NCBI GenBank assembly: GCA_036478815.1
Contig: JAZGEP010000165.1
Location: 1 to 5,205, forward strand
Direction: 5' to 3'
Length of the DNA stretch: 5,205 nucleotides
Source: DRLZ01 sp036478815
GTDB taxonomy: Bacteria; Pseudomonadota; Gammaproteobacteria; Methylococcales; DRLZ01
Below the pieces are notes generated by a model, which was not told the origin of the DNA, did not search any database, and saw only the letters and a list, made by a program, of their open reading frames with translations. A program made the translations under genes and the position numbers. Every line of letters starts with the position of its first letter. Position 1 is the stretch's first letter. Positions 1-4,229 of the stretch are shown in pieces.

Positions 1-4
1 AGCA

Positions 5-169
5 TAAGGTGGTTTGACGAAATAAAGTTACCAACCTTGCTTGTCTCTTTGCTCCTGACCAACGCAATCTCAATCGTTGCGTAGAATGACTATGCGCCTT
101 TTGAGATGGTTCGGTCAGAAACAAAAATCCTGCGCAATCTTGGTAACTTTATTCCATCAAACCACCTTA
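5..169. repeat. Palindromic MITE-like element, copy A1
   Basis: This 165-bp element is an imperfect palindrome over its whole length. Its end arms (5-34 and 140-169) match as inverted repeats at 28 of 30 positions and begin TAAGGTGG. Inner segments also pair, for example 56-84 with 90-118. The centre (76-98) is of the form GCGTAG-N2-TG-N-CTATGCGCC, shared with the other elements here. TA lies at both outer edges (5-6, 168-169), which would fit a TA-targeting (IS630/Tc1-mariner-like) mobiliser, but that is inference. An almost identical copy lies inverted at 3868-4032. A 68-residue reading frame running out of it is a by-product of the repeat and is not called a gene. Confidence 0.85.
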
Positions 170-329
170 AGTACCTGAGCATAATTAATTTAACAATTTT
201 GCGCATGATTTTTTTTTCAGCCTCAAGGCGCAACAACAGGCGTATAGTGAGCTATGTAACTGTTGTTGCAACACCGAAGATGAGAAAAAAGACCAGTAAA
301 ATGTTAAATTAATTACGATCAGGTACTTA
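168..329. repeat. Palindromic MITE-like element B, abutting A1
   Basis: This 162-bp imperfect palindrome has arms at about 168-200 and 298-329, both starting TAAGTACCTGA on their own strands and continuing with an AT-rich segment. The centre (239-260) and its flanks, with GCGCAAC and GTTGCAAC on either side, closely match element C when read on the other strand. It also has TTGCGCATGATT at 199-210, equivalent to the ATTGCGCAGGATT of A and C. Its left TA (168-169) is also the right TA of A1, so the two elements share an edge. It lies 4 bp beyond the purF stop codon, so it must be in the 3' end of the purF transcript or just after it. Neither arm is followed by a clear T-run on the purF sense strand, so I do not call it a terminator. 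Confidence 0.8.
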
Positions 330-333
330 AGAT

Positions 334-1854
334 TTACGCTGAATTATACAAGCCGATGCCACTCTCGTCGTCCTTGGAATGAATGCTGTTATTATCTGCT
401 CGTGAAGCATCGTTACGGCGTTTTTCCAGGCAACTCAAATAGTCGCGATTAATGTTGCCAGTGACGTAATAACCATCAAAACAAGCGGTATCAAACTGTT
501 CAACCGAGAGATGTTCTACGGCTGCAATTAAGTCCTCGAGATTTTGATAAATTAAGGCGTCTGCGCCCAATTCTTGGCAGATAGCCTGTTCTGTCCGCTC
601 ACAGGCTATTAATTCATCGCAAGTCGGCATGTCAATTCCATAGACGTTTGGAAATCTGACTGGTGGAGATGCTGAGGCAAAGAATACTTTTTTAGCGCCA
701 GCATCGCGTGTCATCTGAATAATCTGACCAGACGTGGTTCCACGTACAATTGAATCATCAACCAGCAAAACAGTTTTGCCTTTTAATTCATCAGTCAGTG
801 GATTGAGTTTCTGGCGTACTGAACGTTTACGTAACTGTTGGCCGGGCATAATGAACGTTCGTCCGATATAACGATTTTTAATAAAGCCTTCACGGTATTT
901 AATTCCCAGTGTCTCAGCTAATTGCATCGCCGAAGTACGGCTGGTATCGGGTATGGGGACAATCACATCAATTTCCTGATCGTAGCCCAAACTGCGAATC
1001 TTCTCAGCAAGCTTTTCACCCATGCGTAATCGAGACTTATAAACCGAAACGCCATCAAGTATAGAATCTGGTCTGGCCAGATAGACATATTCAAAAATAC
1101 ATGGGTTCAACGCGGCCTGATGCGTACATTGTTTGCTGTGAAACCGACCATTTTTCTCAATAAAGACCGCTTCACCTGGTCTGATATCACGAATTAATTG
1201 AAAGCCTTCGGTGTCGAGTGCGACACTTTCTGATGCAATCATGTATTCCGTTCCTTCCGCGCTTTCCCGTTTGCCAAAGCAGACTGGACGTATACCGTGT
1301 GGATCTCTGAACGCCAGCACTCCAAACCCGGCAATCATTGCAACGACTGCATAGCCACCCTGGCAACGACGATAAACACCTTGAACACCATTGAAAACAT
1401 CATCTGCAGTCAACCGTAACTTGCCAACACCTGATAATTCATGAGCAAAAACATTGAGCAAGACTTCAGAATCAGAACTGGTATTGAGGTGACGTTGATC
1501 CTCAGCAAATAGTTGTTCTTTCAGCTCATCTGCATTGGTCAAATTGCCATTATGTGCCAGGGTAATCCCATAGGGCGAATTCACATAAAAAGGTTGTGCT
1601 TCTGCAGTGCTGTCTGATCCAGCAGTGGGATAGCGTACATGCCCTATTCCCATGGAACCAACCAGCGTTAACATATGTCGTTTCTGAAAAACGTCACGAA
1701 CCAGACCTTTATCTTTGCGCAAATAAAACCGTCCGTGCTCGCCACAAGTCACAATTCCTGCGGCATCCTGACCACGATGTTGCAATACAGTCAGTGCATC
1801 GTAAAGTGTCTGATTAACAGTATGGTTAGCGACGATTCCAACAATTCCGCACAT
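334..1854 (-). CDS. purF: Amidophosphoribosyltransferase (glutamine PRPP amidotransferase)
   Basis: Catalyses the first committed step of purine synthesis in the cytoplasm: PRPP plus glutamine gives 5-phosphoribosylamine, glutamate and pyrophosphate. The 506 residues match the usual length of the E. coli-type enzyme (about 505). The N-terminal Ntn-hydrolase glutaminase domain starts MCGIVGIV, so Cys2 becomes the N-terminal nucleophile after Met removal. There is no propeptide. RYPTAG (74-79), HNGNL (101-105) and the SSDSE region (126-130) are the glutamine-site motifs. The C-terminal phosphoribosyltransferase domain has the PRPP loop VLLVDDSIVRGTTS (362-375) and the KNRYIGRTF flexible loop (326-334). 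The start is fixed because Cys2 must follow Met, although no strong Shine-Dalgarno sequence is visible. The partner cvpA lies 210 bp upstream on the same strand, further away than usual. Identity is very secure from motifs and overall resemblance. Confidence 0.98.
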   Translation of the reverse strand: MCGIVGIVANHTVNQTLYDALTVLQHRGQDAAGIVTCGEHGRFYLRKDKGLVRDVFQKRHMLTLVGSMGIGHVRYPTAGSDSTAEAQPFYVNSPYGITLAHNGNLTNADELKEQLFAEDQRHLNTSSDSEVLLNVFAHELSGVGKLRLTADDVFNGVQGVYRRCQGGYAVVAMIAGFGVLAFRDPHGIRPVCFGKRESAEGTEYMIASESVALDTEGFQLIRDIRPGEAVFIEKNGRFHSKQCTHQAALNPCIFEYVYLARPDSILDGVSVYKSRLRMGEKLAEKIRSLGYDQEIDVIVPIPDTSRTSAMQLAETLGIKYREGFIKNRYIGRTFIMPGQQLRKRSVRQKLNPLTDELKGKTVLLVDDSIVRGTTSGQIIQMTRDAGAKKVFFASASPPVRFPNVYGIDMPTCDELIACERTEQAICQELGADALIYQNLEDLIAAVEHLSVEQFDTACFDGYYVTGNINRDYLSCLEKRRNDASRADNNSIHSKDDESGIGLYNSA

Positions 1855-1886
1855 GTTCTTTAGTACCTGTCTAGTACTCCATCAAG

Positions 1887-1916
1887 GTTATATTGACGAG
1901 TATATGAAGTTGATAA
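1887..1916 (-). promoter_or_regulatory. Possible sigma-70 promoter for purF
   Basis: On the minus strand TTATCA (-35, 1911-1916) is followed after 18 bp by TATAAC (-10, 1887-1892), which would place the transcript start about 25 nt before the purF ATG. The -35 matches consensus at 4 of 6 positions and the -10 at 5 of 6. It sits just downstream of hairpin E, so purF could have its own promoter rather than depend on cvpA read-through. This rests on pattern matching only. A direct repeat TAGTAC at 1861-1866 and 1872-1877 lies between it and the start codon. No PurR-type box is visible. Confidence 0.3.
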
Positions 1917-1917
1917 G

Positions 1918-1986
1918 CAGCCTTCTGCGTTTTTGCGCTCGCTTACATTAGCCTGCTAGTGCTGCGCTCGTGTGCCTAGGAGGCTG
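1918..1986. repeat. Small palindromic element E between cvpA and purF
   Basis: The ends CAGCCT (1918-1923) and AGGCTG (1981-1986) are inverted repeats. TGCGCTCG (1934-1941) recurs as TGCGCTCG at 1963-1970, on either side of the centre. The centre GCTTACATTAGCCTGCTAG (1941-1959) resembles the centres of elements C and D (TTACATAGCCCGCTATG, GCGTAGCCTGCTATG). At 69 bp it is shorter than the other elements and may be a reduced relative. The remaining DNA up to cvpA (1987-2064) shows no gene; a TATAAT on the minus strand (2032-2037) has no fitting -35. Confidence 0.55.
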
Positions 1987-2064
1987 TCCGAGAATAGAAG
2001 CCGTAGCGAAGGAGGAATTTTAGAGATAGCCATTATAATATTTTGAGGCGAATCGATGTGCTAT

Positions 2065-2634
2065 TTAACGAGAAAGGTTGGAAAATCTAGCCGAAAGGGC
2101 CTTTTTCACACTATCTTGTCGCTTGGACAGGCTTTCAAGTTTGGCATTTGATTCGATTTGCTTGACTACTTCTGGTGGTGCTTGCGATCTCATCCATTCT
2201 ACCAGTTGCTCAAAAGGAGGAATTAACATTGATTTGTACCACCAGCTTTCACGTTTAAGTGGAGTGAGTCCGACAACATAAATTAAAATCATGATGATGC
2301 CACATCCACGCATCAAACCAAATAACAGACCGCCCAGTCGATTCAGGAATCCAAGGCCTATTTTTTTTAGCCCGGAACTTATCAGGTAGGTGATGACACT
2401 TCCTGTTAATAAAGTACCGATAAATAAAACCAAAAAAGCTGCAATCGTGCGCATCGTTTCTTGCTCGATCAAACCGGTCATCAGTTGCCCTAGCATTGGA
2501 CTAAAATGGATCGATATCCAGATTGCTAGTACCCAGGTCACCAAGGATAATGCTTCTCGAACCAAACCACGGAATAATCCGAATAGCGCTGACACTACGA
2601 TGACGACAAGAAAAGAATAATCAATCCAGATCAT
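2065..2634 (-). CDS. cvpA: CvpA family inner-membrane protein
   Basis: A small inner-membrane protein needed for colicin V production in E. coli; its molecular role is not settled. It is commonly encoded just before purF. The start MIWIDYSFLVV and the motif RGLVREALSLVTW (22-34) match E. coli CvpA closely. Four hydrophobic segments are visible at about residues 7-22, 29-50, 62-86 and 101-123. A conserved amphipathic part follows, with W131 and LIPPFEQLVEW (137-147). At 189 residues it is longer than the roughly 162 of E. coli, owing to a charged, soluble C-terminal tail (from about 150), a length difference common among proteobacteria. The start is supported by GAGGAG upstream. Normally purF follows within a few bases; here a 210-bp gap with palindrome E intervenes. 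Confidence 0.95.
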   Translation of the reverse strand: MIWIDYSFLVVIVVSALFGLFRGLVREALSLVTWVLAIWISIHFSPMLGQLMTGLIEQETMRTIAAFLVLFIGTLLTGSVITYLISSGLKKIGLGFLNRLGGLLFGLMRGCGIIMILIYVVGLTPLKRESWWYKSMLIPPFEQLVEWMRSQAPPEVVKQIESNAKLESLSKRQDSVKKALSARFSNLSR

Positions 2635-2645
2635 AGTTGACTGTT

Positions 2646-2651
2646 CTCCTC
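2646..2651 (-). promoter_or_regulatory. cvpA ribosome binding site
   Basis: GAGGAG on the minus strand lies 11 nt before the cvpA ATG, a slightly long but workable spacing. It supports the chosen start. It is the clearest Shine-Dalgarno sequence in the window. Confidence 0.6.
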
Positions 2652-2681
2652 GAAATTATTCTGGCTGAAAGTTTTGTTAAC

Positions 2682-2698
2682 GAATGACAATGTTATTC
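2682..2698. promoter_or_regulatory. Near-palindrome upstream of cvpA
   Basis: GAATGACAATGTTATTC is a 17-bp odd-centred inverted repeat with one mismatched pair position per arm (G/T). It lies 48 bp before the cvpA start, where an operator could sit. It does not resemble a PurR box. The rest of 2635-2756 shows nothing else I can name. A weak -35-like TTAACA overlaps this area without a convincing -10. Confidence 0.25.
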
Positions 2699-2756
2699 TT
2701 CGCATGAACACGGTTGTGGTTTGAGCAGCTGATTGCGAAAGCTACGTTACTAAGGC

Positions 2757-2908
2757 AACGCGCAATCAATAACCCACCAGTATTACTTGTCTTGTTGCCT
2801 GTCTTCTGCGTTGCAACTTCGGTTACATAGCCCGCTATGCTCCCTACGTTGCGCCTTGAAGACAAACAACAATCCTGCGCAATACTGGTGGGTTATTGAT
2901 TGCGCGTT
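2757..2908. repeat. Palindromic MITE-like element C
   Basis: This 152-bp element has perfect 28-bp terminal inverted repeats at 2757-2784 and 2881-2908, beginning AACGCGCAATCAATAACCC. The interior also pairs imperfectly (TGTCTTC with GAAGACA, and CATAGC with GCTATG). The centre is GTTACATAGCCCGCTATGC (2822-2840). It contains AATCCTGCGCAAT (2871-2883), exactly as in A1 (126-138) and, inverted, in A2 (3899-3911). The interior GTTGCAAC...GTTACATAGC...GTTGCGCCTTGA pattern matches element B on the opposite strand, although the arms of B and C are unrelated. Three short reading frames crossing this region are by-products. It lies 122 bp upstream of cvpA. Clear TA edges are not seen here, unlike A, B and D. 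Confidence 0.85.
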
Positions 2909-2973
2909 ACCCAGGATGATATGCCTTTCGAAATTGGCACAGTATTTTAGATCCAATTCAAAGCAGAAAAATA

Positions 2974-2996
2974 GGCGCATAGCGCGCATCACTAAC
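2974..2996. repeat. Degenerate copy of the shared palindrome core (F)
   Basis: GGCGCATAGCGCGCATCACTAAC is, on the other strand, close to the D and B centres (GCTATGCGCC with GTTA on the far side). Flanking DNA (about 2950-3040) shows only weak self-complementarity, such as TCCAA near 2952 against TTGGA near 3028. It may be a decayed element between C and D. Nothing else coding or structural is seen in 2909-3056. Confidence 0.35.
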
Positions 2997-3056
2997 ATTG
3001 AAATGAGGCAAAAATATAAGTTTGCTTTGGAAGTTTTTTAACCGGTTCCTTAGCCT

Positions 3057-3222
3057 TAAGAGTGAGGATTTAATCACTTCCCGATTTTGACTTGCCTTTT
3101 GATCCCACTGAAGCACTCATAAATATAGCTGCGTAGCCTGCTATGCGCCCATTTTATGAGTGCTTCAGTGGGATCAAAATGCGGCGCTAAACTTCGGTAA
3201 CTTATTAAATCCTCACTCCTTA
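3057..3222. repeat. Palindromic MITE-like element D
   Basis: This 166-bp element has outer arms TAAG(G)AGTGAGGATTTAAT at 3057-3077 and 3201-3222, with a 1-bp indel between them. A separate, perfect 27-bp inverted repeat lies inside (3097-3123 with 3153-3179, outer end TTTTGATCCCACTG). The centre is GCTGCGTAGCCTGCTATGCGCCC (3128-3150). TA is present at both edges (3057-3058, 3221-3222). The segment CTTGCCTTTTGATCCC on the left and CTTCGGTAACTTATT on the right echo the corresponding places of element A. Its right edge coincides with the expected transcript start of the MerR-type promoter at 3229-3260. No T-run follows the stem on the minus strand, so it is not an obvious intrinsic terminator. 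Confidence 0.85.
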
Positions 3223-3228
3223 TCCAAC

Positions 3229-3260
3229 AATATAAACCCCGTACCCAAGTACGAAGTCAA
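3229..3260 (-). promoter_or_regulatory. MerR-type promoter/operator (PmerT-like)
   Basis: On the minus strand this reads TTGACT (-35, 3255-3260), then the dyad TCGTAC-TTGG-GTACGG (3239-3254), then TATATT (-10, 3229-3234) after a 20-bp spacer; a 19-bp reading gives TTATAT. The mer operator of Tn21/Tn501, as I recall it, has TTGACT, a CCGTAC-N4-GTACGG dyad and a 19-bp spacer. The overlong spacer with the dyad inside it is the hallmark of promoters that MerR twists open when Hg(II) is bound. The -35 overlaps the TGA stop of merR, so the promoter points the same way as merR, away from its 3' end. Predicted +1 falls at about 3222, the edge of element D. No mer gene follows. Confidence 0.75.
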
Positions 3261-3667
3261 GTGGATAGCTTATTGTTTGAGATGGCACTGATAATTGGGC
3301 ATCCATGGTGCAATGGATTATCTTCACAACACTCAACAAGCTTTTCAAGAGTGGCTACTATCGATTGCAAATCATTTATTTTACAATTTATATTTTTGAT
3401 TTTATCGGAAGCGAGCTGCTTTGTTTCTACGCACTTGCCATCACCAAGCACGAAAAGAGTTGAAATTTCAGAAAGACTAAATCCTAGTTGTTTTGCACGC
3501 CGAATAAAGAGCAAGCGAGATACAGTATCATCAGGGTAAATACGATAACCAGTTATAGGCTTTTCAGGGATTTCAACAAGCCCAATGCGCTGATAATACC
3601 GTATCGTTTCAACTCCAATTCCTGCTATTTTTGCAACCACGCTAATGGTTAATAATTTTTCTGACAT
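3257..3667 (-). CDS. merR: MerR family transcriptional regulator, mercury-type
   Basis: A 136-residue DNA-binding regulator, probably Hg(II)-responsive, that should repress and then activate the promoter at its own 3' end. The N-terminal winged helix-turn-helix (about 6-75) has the family pattern AKIAGIGVETIRYYQRIGL and LGFSLSEI. A long dimerisation helix follows (about 84-113). Cys79, Cys114 and Cys123 have the same spacing (35 and 9) as the Hg-binding Cys82, Cys117 and Cys126 of Tn501 MerR, and GCPII matches the end of the metal loop. Length is near the usual 135-145. The ATG is the only good start, but AGAGGAA lies only about 2 nt before it, an unusually tight Shine-Dalgarno spacing. No merT, merP, merC or merA is visible, so it appears orphaned. 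A sensor for another soft metal is possible, but the cysteine pattern favours mercury. Confidence 0.88.
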   Translation of the reverse strand: MSEKLLTISVVAKIAGIGVETIRYYQRIGLVEIPEKPITGYRIYPDDTVSRLLFIRRAKQLGFSLSEISTLFVLGDGKCVETKQLASDKIKNINCKINDLQSIVATLEKLVECCEDNPLHHGCPIISAISNNKLST

Positions 3668-3683
3668 TTCCTCTAAATCATTG

Positions 3684-3705
3684 TTTTGATAATTAATTAT
3701 CGAAA
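3684..3705. promoter_or_regulatory. AT-rich palindrome upstream of merR
   Basis: GATAATTAATTATC (3688-3701) is a perfect 14-bp palindrome; after one mismatched pair it extends to TTT/AAA on the outside. It ends 17 bp before the merR ATG and would lie in the leader or promoter of merR. It may bind a dimeric regulator or may be chance in AT-rich DNA. Confidence 0.3.
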
Positions 3706-3739
3706 TTACAGTGATTATGCGTTTTGCCTTACAATTTTT

Positions 3740-3769
3740 TTAATATGCTGCCAACTCCAGCCAAATCAA
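3740..3769 (-). promoter_or_regulatory. Possible merR promoter
   Basis: Minus-strand TTGATT (3764-3769) and TATTAA (3740-3745) are separated by 18 bp and lie about 70 nt before the merR ATG. Both boxes are imperfect. It is offered only because merR needs a promoter of its own and the MerR-type promoter in this window lies at the other end of the gene. Confidence 0.25.
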
Positions 3770-3776
3770 CGATCTC

Positions 3777-3807
3777 CAGCTATACTGTAGCTGTAGACTG
3801 TTATAAT
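3777..3807 (+). promoter_or_regulatory. Inverted repeat and extended -10 on the plus strand
   Basis: CAGCTA-TACTG-TAGCTG (3777-3793) is a perfect 6-bp-arm inverted repeat. Eight bases later comes TGTTATAAT (3799-3807), a consensus extended -10 (TGnTATAAT), with no good -35. A promoter here would fire away from merR toward element A2 and cca. Only an 11-codon frame (3806-3841) follows before A2, and I do not call it a gene. It could be the remains of a divergent promoter whose gene has been lost. Confidence 0.3.
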
Positions 3808-3867
3808 GAAAGAGCTGTATTTGTTCGTCTATAAGTTATAACAACAATTAGGAATTTTTTAACAACT

Positions 3868-4032
3868 TTAGGTGGTTTGACGGAATAAAGTTACCAAGAT
3901 TGCGCAGGATTTTTGTTTCTGACCGAACCATCTCAAAAGGCGCATAGTCATTCTACGCAACGATTGAGATTGTGTTGGTCAGGAGCAAAAAGACAAGCAA
4001 GGTTGGTAACTTTATTTCGTCAAACCACCTTA
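3868..4032. repeat. Palindromic MITE-like element, copy A2 (inverted)
   Basis: The reverse complement of this 165-bp stretch differs from A1 (5-169) at only four positions by my alignment, with no indels. It therefore lies in the opposite orientation on the other side of purF, cvpA and merR. The arms start AGGTGG, its right edge is CCTTA as in A1, and its left edge reads TTAGG where A1 has TAAGG, so TA is intact only on one side. The near identity points to recent movement or to gene conversion. The 67-residue frame that crosses it is a by-product. Confidence 0.88.
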
Positions 4033-4080
4033 AGCCAATTTACAAACTATCTAATCAAGCAAGCATTGATTTTTTACATT

Positions 4081-4128
4081 AGGAGCGAGGGTTTAATAAC
4101 TTCCGGAAGTTATTAAACCCTCGCTCCT
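4081..4128. repeat. Perfect 48-bp palindrome (G), arms like element D
   Basis: Two 24-base arms, AGGAGCGAGGGTTTAATAAC then TTCC, meet with no spacer at 4104/4105. The arm closely matches the right terminal arm of element D read outward-in (AGGAGTGAGGATTTAATAAG). It therefore looks like two D-type ends fused back to back without the roughly 120-bp interior. TTA at 4128-4130 completes the right edge as in D; the left edge has TT instead of TA. It is not followed by a T-run, so it is not a clear terminator. Confidence 0.75.
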
Positions 4129-4133
4129 TAAAT

Positions 4134-4153
4134 GTCACACGTTTAATTGTGAC
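4134..4153. repeat. Short inverted repeat GTCACA/TGTGAC
   Basis: GTCACA (4134-4139) and TGTGAC (4148-4153) are separated by 8 bp. The half-sites point outward compared with a CRP site (TGTGA-N6-TCACA), so it is not a CRP box. It lies between palindrome G and the hairpin just before cca. Confidence 0.35.
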
Positions 4154-4160
4154 GGACGCT

Positions 4161-4192
4161 GAATTAATAGATGAACAATCATCCATTAATTC
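4161..4192 (+). promoter_or_regulatory. Hairpin upstream of cca
   Basis: GAATTAATAGATGA and TCATCCATTAATTC pair at 13 of 14 positions around a 4-base loop (ACAA). The hairpin ends 37 bases before the cca ATG, so it would be in the mRNA leader if transcription starts upstream, or serve as a dyad operator. No T-run follows. No clear promoter boxes for cca are visible between A2 and the gene. Confidence 0.5.
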
Positions 4193-4229
4193 TCTATTAA
4201 GCCATGCAGTGTACTCTGGCAAGCATAAT

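Noticed and set aside
106..312. 68-residue plus-strand frame spanning A1 and B
   Set aside because: It lies wholly within two palindromic repeats, has no ribosome site and its composition follows the repeat sequence.
1596..1863. Plus-strand frames opposite purF
   Set aside because: They are antisense shadows of the conserved glutaminase domain of purF.
2677..3041. Several overlapping short frames on both strands
   Set aside because: They cross element C and the degenerate core F; their peptides are translations of palindromic DNA.
3057..3222. Element D as an intrinsic terminator for merR
   Set aside because: The stem is strong but no T-run follows on the minus strand, and the MerR-type promoter lies between merR and D.
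3806..3841. 11-codon frame MKELYLFVYKL after an extended -10
   Set aside because: No ribosome site (its ATG overlaps the -10 itself), too short to judge, no recognisable peptide.
5..4128. CRISPR array
   Set aside because: The repeats are long, few, palindromic and irregularly spaced, with no short direct repeats and unique spacers, and no cas genes.
4134..4153. CRP-like site before cca
   Set aside because: The half-sites are in the reverse order (TCACA then TGTGA) with an 8-bp spacer, so they do not match the CRP site.
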